From the NCBI GenBank assembly GCA_028279945.1, contig JANQMT010000026.1, forward strand, positions 1 through 43,407: DNA of 43,407 bases, given 5' to 3'. A program made the translations under genes and the position numbers. The DNA is from JAKSCF01 sp028279945. Its GTDB lineage: Bacteria > Bacillota > Clostridia > Peptostreptococcales > JAAYPU01. The notes under the pieces were generated by a model. It saw only the letters and a program-made list of their open reading frames with translations. It searched no databases and was not told the origin of the DNA. Positions 33,137 through 41,080 of this stretch are shown piece after piece (position 1 is the first letter of the stretch; each line of letters starts with the position of its first letter).

Positions 33137-33409
33137 ATGGAATTTCATTATTGGTTCTTGATTCAAGATATATTAGGCGTCCTATTAGCTGCTTTAGGTT
33201 TTAAATTTGCTATTATTTATATGATGATAATGATTAAACGTTGTTTTTTATTGAAGCATTTTTTATGTTTAATAGGCAATATAATGTTTATTTTAGCAGG
33301 TATTAATTTGATTTTTTCACCTTGGTGCTTAAAAACATGGGGAATTAGTTTTCTATTTTTTATTTTTGCATTGTTATTTGGACGCTTAGTATATAAAAGA
33401 GAATATTGA
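33137..33409 (+). CDS. Small three-helix membrane protein
   Basis: 90 residues, almost entirely hydrophobic, with three predicted membrane helices (about residues 8-31, 38-57 and 66-82) and a short basic C-terminus (YKREY). TTTAGGAG is before the ATG, 31 bp after the antiporter gene, so it is in the same transcript, and a strong terminator follows. I know no family. It might be an accessory subunit of the antiporter, but this is only positional. Confidence 0.65.
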   Translation: MEFHYWFLIQDILGVLLAALGFKFAIIYMMIMIKRCFLLKHFLCLIGNIMFILAGINLIFSPWCLKTWGISFLFFIFALLFGRLVYKREY

Positions 33410-33426
33410 ATAAAATTTGAGAAAAT

Positions 33427-33450
33427 AGTCCCTTTTTAGGGACTGTTTTT
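33427..33450 (+). terminator. Terminator of the iadA-antiporter operon
   Basis: AGTCCCT (33427-33433), TTTT loop, AGGGACT (33438-33444), then GTTTTTG. Confidence 0.9.
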
Positions 33451-33635
33451 GTGTCTATCAAGTATTTTTCCAGGCTGATGAAAGTTACATTTGCGGTTTT
33501 GATCAGTTATAGTTTAATATAGTAAATGATAAAATATATTTTTGTAGTTTCCTTTAGCTTTAAAAGTTGGAAAAATGAAAAGATTTTAATATTTTAATAA
33601 TGGATATTTAATTGTGTACAATAGGAGTGATTAAA

Positions 33636-35663
33636 TTGAAAAAAGCAGTTGTTTTGAGTACCAACATTAATACGTGTCAAGCTATATGCCGGCAACTCGA
33701 AAGCTTAATAGGAGATAAAGTTATAGTATCAGGATATTGCTTAGAAGATAATATTCCAAAAAGTTTTGATAATACCCTGGTAATTTTCGCAGGGTCATTG
33801 ATTAAAGAACTATTTTTACACCAAATGCATGAAGATACAAATTACCTTATAGCAAAACGTGTTATAAATTATCACTATTTAAGTCATTTGATATCCCTTC
33901 CGGCTGGAAGTGAGGTTTTATTAGTAAACGATCATAAACAATCATGTTTGACAACTATTGAACAATTAAATAAGCATGGCATTGACCATATAAAATATTA
34001 TCCTTATTATCCTGGAATTAAAGATTATAAGAGATTAGAATTAGGTGTATCTATAGGCGAATCTCAACTAGCGCCGCCTTGTGTGAAAAAGATTATTGAT
34101 ATAGGAGTAAGACAAATAGACATTACAACTCTTGTTGAAATACTTAATCATTTAGATTTAATGGATGAGAAAGAAAATATTATATCTTCAAAATTTGTAA
34201 GTGACATAATCAAGTTGTCAAAACAATATTGTGATGCAGCAAATCGTTCTAAAGAACTCAAAAACATGTTTCAGATTATTGTAGATAACTCTATTGATGG
34301 AATGGTATATGTAAACACTTTGGGAGAAATATTAACCGTAAATGACGCATTTGAAACTATGTCGAAAATAGAAAAGAAAAAGATTATTGATAAAAAAATA
34401 GAAGATATATTACCTGAACTAGGAAATTGGAGAACTGAAGAAATAGACCGAGATGTAATAAAGATAAATGGAAGAAATTTGGCTGTTGTAAAAGTACCTG
34501 TAAAAAGGGATGAAAATATAGTTGGCTATATGATTAGAATTGAAGATGTGGTTGAAGTTCAGAAGCTGGAACATGAAGTAAGAAGAAAAATGAGGAGTAA
34601 AGAGCACAATGCAAGATATCATTTTACGGATATAGTGAGTAAAAGTAACACTATGGAGAAGACGATTAATCTTGCAAAAAAGTTCTCTTTAAGTAATTCT
34701 CCCATTTTAATCCAAGGCGAAAGTGGCACGGGCAAAGAGTTTTTTGCTCAGTCCATACATAACTTTTCAAATATGCGAAAGAAACCATTTGTGCCTGTCA
34801 ACTTTGCGGCATTATCCATGAATCTTTTGGAAAGTGAACTTTTTGGATATGAAGAAGGTGCATTTACCGGCGCAAAAAAAGGTGGTAAAGCAGGTCTTTT
34901 TGAAGAAGCACATGGCGGAACAATATTATTAGATGAGATAGGGGATGCCCCTTTAGATTTTCAAGCAAGGCTTTTGAGGGTTTTGCAGGAAAGACAGGTA
35001 AGACGTGTGGGAAGTGCACAGCTCATTCCAGTGGATGTTAGAATTATTGTAGCTACCAATAAAGATGTGAGACTGCTGGTGGAAGAAGGGAAATTCAGAC
35101 AAGATCTCTTTTATAGGCTAAATGTTCTTCCTTTATACATACCGCCCCTTAGAGAAAGAAAAGAAGACATTTTAATATTAATTGATACCTATTTGAGAAA
35201 ATTTACAAACAATAAAATAATGTCCAGTGATAAGTTTTTTTCAAAAGATGCACTGGATTATTTGGTGAATTATGAATGGCCGGGCAATATAAGGGAACTT
35301 GTAAATGTAGTAGAATATATTGTGAATATAAAAAGTGATGATCGATTAATTGAGATAAGTGATTTGCCTTCATATGTAACCAATGATTTTAATAAATCAG
35401 ATGGTTTATATTTGCCATCATTTTATGATAATCATATATTATGGTTGTTAAAAAAAATACAAGAAAAAAAAGGCGCAGGGCGAAGATCGTTGGCGAATAT
35501 AGCCAGAGAGGAAAACTTAGAACTTACTGAAGCAAAAATAAAAGGCTTGCTGAATAAAATGAAGCAGGAAAATCTCATTAATACAAATATAGGTGTTAAA
35601 GGATGCACTATTACGGAAAAAGGTAATAAAATGCTTTCAACTATAAAGTTTTATAAAATATGA
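33636..35663 (+). CDS. Sigma-54-dependent transcriptional activator (PAS, AAA+, winged helix)
   Basis: 675 residues. An N-terminal PrpR-N-like sensor (about 1-190) is followed by a PAS domain (about 215-310) and an AAA+ domain. The latter has Walker A GESGTGKE (about 365), the sigma-54 contact GAFTGA (about 412), Walker B ILLDEIGD and the R-finger region FRQDLFYRLNVLPL. Instead of the usual Fis-type helix-turn-helix, the C-terminus (RRSLANIAREENLELTEAKI then KGLLNKMKQENLI) looks like a winged helix. TTG 33636 is chosen because AGGAG lies 8 nt upstream. It most likely activates the sigma-54 promoters at 30137 and 35900 in response to a dipeptide-related signal. Confidence 0.92.
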   Translation: MKKAVVLSTNINTCQAICRQLESLIGDKVIVSGYCLEDNIPKSFDNTLVIFAGSLIKELFLHQMHEDTNYLIAKRVINYHYLSHLISLPAGSEVLLVNDHKQSCLTTIEQLNKHGIDHIKYYPYYPGIKDYKRLELGVSIGESQLAPPCVKKIIDIGVRQIDITTLVEILNHLDLMDEKENIISSKFVSDIIKLSKQYCDAANRSKELKNMFQIIVDNSIDGMVYVNTLGEILTVNDAFETMSKIEKKKIIDKKIEDILPELGNWRTEEIDRDVIKINGRNLAVVKVPVKRDENIVGYMIRIEDVVEVQKLEHEVRRKMRSKEHNARYHFTDIVSKSNTMEKTINLAKKFSLSNSPILIQGESGTGKEFFAQSIHNFSNMRKKPFVPVNFAALSMNLLESELFGYEEGAFTGAKKGGKAGLFEEAHGGTILLDEIGDAPLDFQARLLRVLQERQVRRVGSAQLIPVDVRIIVATNKDVRLLVEEGKFRQDLFYRLNVLPLYIPPLRERKEDILILIDTYLRKFTNNKIMSSDKFFSKDALDYLVNYEWPGNIRELVNVVEYIVNIKSDDRLIEISDLPSYVTNDFNKSDGLYLPSFYDNHILWLLKKIQEKKGAGRRSLANIAREENLELTEAKIKGLLNKMKQENLINTNIGVKGCTITEKGNKMLSTIKFYKI

Positions 35664-35664
35664 G

Positions 35665-35704
35665 AGAAGAATGGGGAAAAAATATTGCCCCCATTCTTCT
35701 TTTT
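35665..35704 (+). terminator. Terminator of the activator gene
   Basis: Perfect 12-bp stem AGAAGAATGGGG / CCCCATTCTTCT (35665-35676, 35689-35700), then TTTT. Confidence 0.95.
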
Positions 35705-35729
35705 ATTTGCTTTTTTTGTTGACGCTATC

Positions 35730-35791
35730 GAAAAATGAATGCAGGTGTATGAATACATTAACGAATATTTATACGCCTGTATTCATTTTTC
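35730..35791 (+). other. Long 26-bp hairpin upstream of the symporter promoter
   Basis: Arms 35730-35755 and 35766-35791 pair over 26 positions with a 10-nt loop. The three non-Watson-Crick positions are all G-U wobbles on the + strand RNA, whereas they would be A-C mismatches on the other strand. A CTAGTACTTTTTC tail follows, so it may act as a second terminator for the activator gene. Confidence 0.6.
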
Positions 35792-35830
35792 TAGTACTTT
35801 TTCTATAAAAGGGATATAAAGGGGCGGATC

Positions 35831-35915
35831 GGGTTAATGAACGGGGTGAAAATTGACCTGTTTACCTTTGGTGTTTCAGATAAATTCTAATATTAAGCAT
35901 TGGTATGAAAGTTGC
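35831..35915 (+). promoter_or_regulatory. Sigma-54 promoter and upstream activator element of the symporter gene
   Basis: TTGGTATGAAAGTTGC (35900-35915) has GG (35902-35903), ten bases, then GC (35914-35915). The 44 bp from 35831 match 34 positions of the element upstream of iadA, at almost the same distance from the promoter. The half-sites here are less symmetrical (TGAAC-GGG-N11-CC-TGTTTA). Confidence 0.85.
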
Positions 35916-36004
35916 GAAATAAATTTGTTGCTTAACAAATTTAAAGAAAGGAGTGGCTTAGTTAGGTTAAATAATGTTATTGGATGAAAGGAGAAGACAT
36001 AATT

Positions 36005-37372
36005 ATGATCAATATTTTAGATAATATCGGACAGATAACCAGTATTATCTCTGAGACGGTATGGCAGATATTTTTGCCTTTGTTAGTGATATCGGGGTTA
36101 TTCGTATCAATTAAAACAATTTTTAAAATAAAAAAAGAAATAACTACTAAATCAAGGATCAATGTTAAGGACTTTATAGGCCCTACTTCAATTGCATTAG
36201 GAGCTATGATTGGTACCGGTGCAATAATAGGTGTTTTAGGCTCGCTAAGTAACTTGGCTGGACAAGGTCAAATGTATATTGAAGCTATGGCAATTTGGGC
36301 GTTGGTAGGGTCACTAATCTTAGTGCCACTATCGTACTCTGAAGTATTAATTTCTAAAATCATGAGAAAACCGCCAAAAGAATATATTAATACATTATTG
36401 TTTCCTGCTTTTGGAACAATTTACGGAGTTGGATTCATTGGATTATATATTTTTGGATTTGGTGGTTTCCAATTCAGTGGTATGGATGCAGCCATAACAA
36501 TCATTGCCAATAAATTTGCAGGAATTGAATTGGCCGTTATGCAAAGATATTTATTTGTAATAATTCCATTAATAATGATTACATCTGCAATCATTTTAAC
36601 TAAAAAACATGATTTGTTTATTAATTCAATGACGATAATGATAGGTATAGCCGTAGTGTCATATTTCTTATTCTTTTTTATTCTTGTTTTTAAAACGTCT
36701 GGTCATTGGGGAACCTTTTTCAGCAACTTATTAAAAGGGCTGACAAATCCGGTTTCCATGTTATTGGGTACTCCTTTAGGATTCACACTAGGATTGCAGC
36801 GTATTATTCAAACAACTGAATCTGGAATAGGTGCATTGCCAATGGCAGCCCAAGAATCAGATAGTAAACCACGTGCTGCATCTATACTGGCAGTAATCCC
36901 AGTTATTATTACAGTTGTAGTTGCTATTTTAGTCACTACATACATTACTTCATATGGAATAGCACAAGGTATTATTCAATTACCTGCAGATAGTCTTACT
37001 AGATTGGTTGGATTTTATAATACTGCTGCATCAGTAACCGGCATTTTTGGAGTGATCGTATTGGCATTATTTACAGTTTTATCCGGATTAACATCATTAT
37101 TAGGGGGTTATTATTATTTAAAAGTGGTATTAGGTACCGGTGAAAATGTAAATATAGCCATTTATATTGGATTAATATCTATAGCAGGTACATTGGCTAC
37201 ATTTGGCTTCGGGATCGTATTTGATGTTGTAGATTTACTATTATTTGTTGTAACCGGTATTAATGTGGCTGCACTCGTTGTATTTGCAAAAAATAAATGG
37301 CAAGATTATAAATTAAAAGAAGTGAAAGAAAGTGGAAGGGGAGTAAATCCCAAATCTAAAATTACTGCTTAA
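36005..37372 (+). CDS. AGCS-family sodium/alanine(glycine) symporter
   Basis: 455 residues with about 11 membrane helices. Family signatures are GPTSIALGAMIGTGAIIGVL (about residues 48-67), a segment reading GLQRIIQTTESGIGALPMAA (about 270-290) and AASVTGIFGVIVLALFTVLS. AGCS proteins take up alanine, glycine or related small amino acids with sodium. I chose ATG 36005 because AAAGGAG lies 11 nt before it; an ATG at 35984 overlaps that site. Shared sigma-54 control with iadA suggests it imports a related substrate, possibly an amino acid or dipeptide derived from aspartyl peptides. The substrate cannot be read from sequence. Confidence 0.88.
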   Translation: MINILDNIGQITSIISETVWQIFLPLLVISGLFVSIKTIFKIKKEITTKSRINVKDFIGPTSIALGAMIGTGAIIGVLGSLSNLAGQGQMYIEAMAIWALVGSLILVPLSYSEVLISKIMRKPPKEYINTLLFPAFGTIYGVGFIGLYIFGFGGFQFSGMDAAITIIANKFAGIELAVMQRYLFVIIPLIMITSAIILTKKHDLFINSMTIMIGIAVVSYFLFFFILVFKTSGHWGTFFSNLLKGLTNPVSMLLGTPLGFTLGLQRIIQTTESGIGALPMAAQESDSKPRAASILAVIPVIITVVVAILVTTYITSYGIAQGIIQLPADSLTRLVGFYNTAASVTGIFGVIVLALFTVLSGLTSLLGGYYYLKVVLGTGENVNIAIYIGLISIAGTLATFGFGIVFDVVDLLLFVVTGINVAALVVFAKNKWQDYKLKEVKESGRGVNPKSKITA

Positions 37373-37408
37373 ATGGAAAGATTACAAATATATCCAAACT
37401 ATAAAACG

Positions 37409-37445
37409 AAGTCATTATTGACAAAACGCAAGTCAATAATGACTT
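37409..37445 (+). terminator. Hairpin downstream of the symporter gene
   Basis: Perfect 14-bp stem AAGTCATTATTGAC / GTCAATAATGACTT (37409-37422, 37432-37445) with a 9-nt loop, but no T run, so it may protect the mRNA end or pause polymerase before the next hairpin. Confidence 0.6.
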
Positions 37446-37474
37446 GAATCCATGCCAAATGGTTCTATACAGCA

Positions 37475-37518
37475 AAACTGACAATGCAAACGAAAGGTTA
37501 ACATTGCCGGTTTGTTTT
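37475..37518 (+). terminator. Terminator facing the DUF1648 gene
   Basis: AAACTG-A-CAATG (37475-37486) pairs with CATTG-C-CGGTTT (37502-37513) with one mismatch and one wobble, followed by GTTTT. Confidence 0.6.
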
Positions 37519-37545
37519 ATTGACTGAATGGTGTTTCACACATAT

Positions 37546-38661
37546 TTATTTCGTCATATAGGATGAAGCGATAATGCTTATAGTGACAAATACTAATAAA
37601 CCAATGATGAATACCCATGAAAGTGGTCTTGCAAAATTACAGGTCCATCCTATTCCAAATCTTTTTTCAATGAAAAGAGTAGGGTCGTCTGGATTGTAAT
37701 AGAATACCCCCATTTTCCAATACTTATCATCATCCCGATTGATGAAATCGCTGCCCTTACCTTGACCAATTTTTATTCGGCTGCCGCCTTGGCCTGTTTT
37801 GACAGAAAGTATGATGGCATAAACGATGATACCAATGGTTAAAACAGCGGAGACGATGCTGAAAGAAACATAATCAACGAATCCTGCATGAGATAAGGGG
37901 ATGAACATAAATATAGTTATCAGCGCTAAACCGGTTATGACAGTGAATGCAGACCATTTATAACGAAACATTTTATTCTGCTTCATTGAAATTTCCGGAT
38001 TGTCAGCTTCAATTTGCTGCTTAGACTTTCTGATGATCCAATAAACGAAAATTAAAAGCGCTGTGATGGAAATTTGAGTGATTAAAGGCCAGAAAACAGA
38101 AAGTATCGACTTATTGGCCCAGCTGGTTATTTCTCCGGTTATAAAGTCAAACTGCATGGGCAGACGATGGGGCATTCTATCATAAAAAATTACAGTCAAT
38201 GCAGCCGTAAATGAAATCACAATGCCATAAAGTAAAAACCATAAAGGAGATACCAGCATTTTTTTACTTCTAAAATCAGTGTCAATAACGGTTACCTGCT
38301 TTTTATCCTGTGTCCAGTTGGATTCTGATTTTAATGCTTTCATTTTTTTGTGTCCGGATAGATAAAAAACGCCGCCTAAAACCAACTGAACAACAATATT
38401 TAGAGATATTAGGATTTCAGTTCTTTGGGTTTGATCTAACAAAATCAATATAAAAGCAGCGACCAATAGCAAAATACCTGTTATTAAAACATTGTTTTTA
38501 TAGCGGCTTCTAATGGATGCCACTTGGGGAAGGTGATAGACATCCTTTGGTATAGATACACCAAAACTTTCAGTTTTTCTGGTAAAGTAGGGTGTAAAAG
38601 CAAAAATAACCAATAAAGATAATTGCGGAAGCAACATAAAAAGCAACATAAAAGTTTTCAT
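37546..38661 (-). CDS. DUF1648/DUF5808 multi-pass membrane protein
   Basis: 371 residues with about eight membrane helices. The DUF1648 segment contains YDRMPHRLPMQFDFITGEI (about residues 163-181) and the C-terminal DUF5808 segment contains DDDKYWKMGVFYYNPDDPTL and RFGIGWTCNFARP. Such proteins are related to SdpI-type immunity or sensor proteins, and are often encoded next to YtrA-type GntR regulators in Firmicutes. Here the GntR gene is 13 bp upstream on the same strand, so they form one operon. A role in protection from cell-envelope stress or antimicrobial peptides is plausible but not shown. AGGAGTG precedes the ATG. Confidence 0.82.
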   Translation of the reverse strand: MKTFMLLFMLLPQLSLLVIFAFTPYFTRKTESFGVSIPKDVYHLPQVASIRSRYKNNVLITGILLLVAAFILILLDQTQRTEILISLNIVVQLVLGGVFYLSGHKKMKALKSESNWTQDKKQVTVIDTDFRSKKMLVSPLWFLLYGIVISFTAALTVIFYDRMPHRLPMQFDFITGEITSWANKSILSVFWPLITQISITALLIFVYWIIRKSKQQIEADNPEISMKQNKMFRYKWSAFTVITGLALITIFMFIPLSHAGFVDYVSFSIVSAVLTIGIIVYAIILSVKTGQGGSRIKIGQGKGSDFINRDDDKYWKMGVFYYNPDDPTLFIEKRFGIGWTCNFARPLSWVFIIGLLVFVTISIIASSYMTK

Positions 38662-38674
38662 TTATAACACTCCT

Positions 38675-39052
38675 TTACTTTAATTCTGAGAAAATATCAT
38701 TTAATATTCTTTTAAAATCTTCTTGGGTCATTCCTTTGCAATAGGCTTTAAAAACCATAGGCTTTACACTTTCCACAAGTTCATTCTCATATTCCTGTGA
38801 TATAGGTTCTTTGGTCACATCCGAAACATAAACTCCTTTTTGCCGGTGTATCGAAATAAGCTTTTCGTTTTTAAGTATGTTGTAAGCCTTGTTAACCGTA
38901 TGAAGGTTAATACCTAAATCTTCTGCCATTTGTCGAACTGAAGGAAGCCTTTGCCCGGGCACTAAATGGCCTTTGGCAATGCCTTCAATTATCTGATGAT
39001 TAATCTGTGCATAGATAGGTATTTCGGATTCAAAATTAAGTTGCAGCAGCAA
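38675..39052 (-). CDS. GntR-family regulator, YtrA type
   Basis: 125 residues. A GntR winged helix (PIYAQINHQIIEGIAKGHL, then PGQRLPSVRQMAEDLGINLH and TVNKAYNILKNEKLI) is followed by only a short helical tail, which is the layout of the YtrA subfamily. TTG 39052 is preferred: AGGAGGTGA stands just before it, while an upstream ATG would place the operator palindrome inside the gene. It probably represses its own operon by binding the 39-bp palindrome at 39068-39106, and loses repression when cell-envelope active compounds are present, as described for YtrA in Bacillus. Confidence 0.9.
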   Translation of the reverse strand: MLLQLNFESEIPIYAQINHQIIEGIAKGHLVPGQRLPSVRQMAEDLGINLHTVNKAYNILKNEKLISIHRQKGVYVSDVTKEPISQEYENELVESVKPMVFKAYCKGMTQEDFKRILNDIFSELK

Positions 39053-39067
39053 GTCAATCACCTCCTG

Positions 39068-39106
39068 TATTATATCTGTTATATATAATATATAACAGAT
39101 ATAATA
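39068..39106. promoter_or_regulatory. 39-bp perfect palindrome, operator of the GntR operon
   Basis: Nineteen-bp perfect arms flank a single central A at 39087, with ATCTGTTATATAT in the left arm and ATATATAACAGAT in the right. It begins about 15 bp upstream of the regulator's TTG start and overlaps the likely promoter. YtrA-type GntR proteins bind long A+T-rich palindromes, so this is almost certainly the autoregulatory site. Confidence 0.85.
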
Positions 39107-39203
39107 TGATGTCAAGATCTATATATAATAGTTTTATTAAGGTGGGAAGATACCAGCTATTATATGCAGTGTTTGCAGTTAAGGCGTTTTTCAACCGTTT
39201 TTT

Positions 39204-39232
39204 ATGACATTTTTCCAAAAGTATTATAAAAT
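39204..39232 (+). promoter_or_regulatory. Promoter of the DUF362 gene, near-copy of the array 1 leader promoter
   Basis: ATGACA (39204-39209) and TAAAAT (39227-39232), 17 bp apart. The 40 bp from 39192 align without gaps to 2972-3012 at 33 positions, including GTTTTTTATGACATT. Confidence 0.6.
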
Positions 39233-39331
39233 GGAATATAAGTACTGCCTTATAAAGATAACGGAATGGTCACGGAAGTTAGGGAAGTCTTAAAAAGTGG
39301 CTAAATACTAATTTATAAAGGAAAGATGGAG

Positions 39332-40420
39332 ATGGATAAAAATAAAATCAGTATCATTTATGGAATGAACCCAAAAGAAATGGTAAAAGCCTTATTAGAA
39401 GATGCAAAAATAGAAAATGAAATTAATAAGAATGCACTGATTGGGCTTAAGCCGAATTTAGTTATTGCTAAAAAAGCCCACTCCGGCGCTACAACGACTC
39501 CGGAAATTGTTGAAGGGGTTATAGAGTACCTTCAAGAAAAAGGTAGAAACCATATTGTTGTGATGGAAGGCTCATGGGTTGGAGAGGGCACTAATCGAGC
39601 TTTTAAAGTATGCGGTTATGACAAAATATCAAAGAAATATAATGTGCCGCTGTATGATTTGCAAAAGGACCGTTACAGCTCCCATAGGGTTATGGATATT
39701 GACATGCAAGTCTGTGATCAAGTCATGGCAGTAGATTACCTGATCAATATACCCGTTCTTAAAGGGCACTGCCAGACAAATATGACATGTGCTTTGAAGA
39801 ACCTGAAAGGCTGTATAACCAACGATGAAAAAAGAAGATTTCATAGGCTTGGGCTGCATAAACCCATTGCGTATTTGAACAAAATAATAAAACAGGATTT
39901 AATTATCGTGGATGGTTTAAATGGAGATTTATCCTTTGAAGAAGGCGGGACACCTATTCCAATGAATCGGATATTATTAGGGAAAGACCCGGTTTTAATA
40001 GATGCATATGTATGTGATTTAATGGGATATGATTTAGAGGATGTTCCCTATATTAAAATATCTGATGGTATAGGGGTGGGGAATTGTGACATTACCACGG
40101 CAGTAATAAAAGAGATCAATAAGGCAAACCATAATATAGATGTCCATGTTGATAATCAAAAAGTAGGCCGGCTCACTGAAAATGTGGAAGCCGATAGTGC
40201 TTGCTCCGCTTGTTATGGAAGCCTTGTTCATGCACTCAAAAGACTCCAAGAGCAGGGTTATAAAATAGAAAATAAAATATATATTGGTCAAGGATACAAA
40301 GGGCAGGTGCTGGACGGATTGGGCATTGGTGTATGTGCAAAAGGAGCGTCCGATTGTATTATGGGTTGTCCTCCTAAGGCAATAGATATTGTTAAAGGGA
40401 TGCTTGACCAAGGCAAATAA
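39332..40420 (+). CDS. DUF362 domain protein with C-terminal iron-sulfur type cysteines
   Basis: 362 residues. The DUF362 core is recognisable in GLKPNLVIAKKAHSGATTTP, VVMEGSWVGEGTNRAF, PVLKGHCQTNMTCALKNLKG and DGLNGDLSFEEGG. The C-terminus carries clustered cysteines, SACSACYG and CAKGASDCIMGCPPKA, which resemble an iron-sulfur cluster site. The function of DUF362 proteins is unknown; several are redox-associated. ATG 39332 has AAGGA at 9 nt; the ATG at 39326 is only 3 nt from it. It stands alone between the GntR operon and rsmD, and a degenerate CRISPR repeat follows it. Confidence 0.85.
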   Translation: MDKNKISIIYGMNPKEMVKALLEDAKIENEINKNALIGLKPNLVIAKKAHSGATTTPEIVEGVIEYLQEKGRNHIVVMEGSWVGEGTNRAFKVCGYDKISKKYNVPLYDLQKDRYSSHRVMDIDMQVCDQVMAVDYLINIPVLKGHCQTNMTCALKNLKGCITNDEKRRFHRLGLHKPIAYLNKIIKQDLIIVDGLNGDLSFEEGGTPIPMNRILLGKDPVLIDAYVCDLMGYDLEDVPYIKISDGIGVGNCDITTAVIKEINKANHNIDVHVDNQKVGRLTENVEADSACSACYGSLVHALKRLQEQGYKIENKIYIGQGYKGQVLDGLGIGVCAKGASDCIMGCPPKAIDIVKGMLDQGK

Positions 40421-40451
40421 GGAAATTCATTTTATTTGTTCATTTGCTTGA

Positions 40452-40481
40452 GTTAAACCAAAACATAGGATGTATTTTTTC
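40452..40481 (+). repeat. Orphan degenerate CRISPR repeat upstream of rsmD
   Basis: GTTAAACCAAAACATAGGAT followed by GTATT matches the array 2 repeat at 24 of 30 positions, with only two mismatches in the first 26, in the same orientation as the arrays, 28.5 kb away. It shares the 14 nt AAACCAAAACATAG exactly with pseudo-repeat 1 at 3807-3820, including both non-consensus bases. Confidence 0.75.
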
Positions 40482-40520
40482 ATACTATATGATAAAATAA
40501 AACAATGGAGGAAAGAAAGC

Positions 40521-41075
40521 ATGAGAATAATAGCCGGTGAAGCAAGAGGTAGAAAACTTTTTTCTCCTAATAATCAAAAGAATACACGACCAACAGGTGA
40601 TCGAGTAAAGGAAGCAATTTTCAGTATGATACAACCTTATGTTTTGGATGCTGTGGTCATTGATTTGTTTTCAGGGACTGGAAATTTAGGGCTGGAAGCT
40701 TTAAGTAGAGGGGCACAAAAAGCTTATTTTGTGGACAACCATTTACCTGCTTTGTCTATTATTAAAAAAAATATACATATTACTGAATATGAAGCCTCAA
40801 GTGATGTTATCCAGGCTTCATATGAAAAGGCATTAGAAGAGAGAATTAGCCAAAGTGCGGATATTATTTTTTTAGACCCTCCATATAATAAGGGACTCAT
40901 CATGAAGAGCATTCACCATATTTGCAATTATAACAAACTAAATGACGGCGGCATTATTGTGGCTGAGCATAGCTTAGAAGAAACAATGGATGATGAACCA
41001 TATGATTTAAAATTGATTAAAAGAAAAAAATATGGTACTACAATGGTATCTGTATATAAGCGTATGGAGGACTAA
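40521..41075 (+). CDS. rsmD: 16S rRNA (guanine966-N2)-methyltransferase RsmD
   Basis: 184 residues, usual size. N-terminal MRIIAGEARGRKL and TRPTGDRVKEAIFSM are typical; the SAM site is IDLFSGTGNLGLEALSRGA (about residues 46-64), and the catalytic motif is IFLDPPYN (about 118-125). It methylates G966 of 16S rRNA in the small subunit. ATG 40521 with GGAGG upstream is preferred over an in-frame ATG at 40470, which would read through the degenerate CRISPR repeat. It starts the right housekeeping block, rsmD-coaD, conserved across Firmicutes. Confidence 0.96.
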   Translation: MRIIAGEARGRKLFSPNNQKNTRPTGDRVKEAIFSMIQPYVLDAVVIDLFSGTGNLGLEALSRGAQKAYFVDNHLPALSIIKKNIHITEYEASSDVIQASYEKALEERISQSADIIFLDPPYNKGLIMKSIHHICNYNKLNDGGIIVAEHSLEETMDDEPYDLKLIKRKKYGTTMVSVYKRMED

Positions 41076-41080
41076 CCGTA

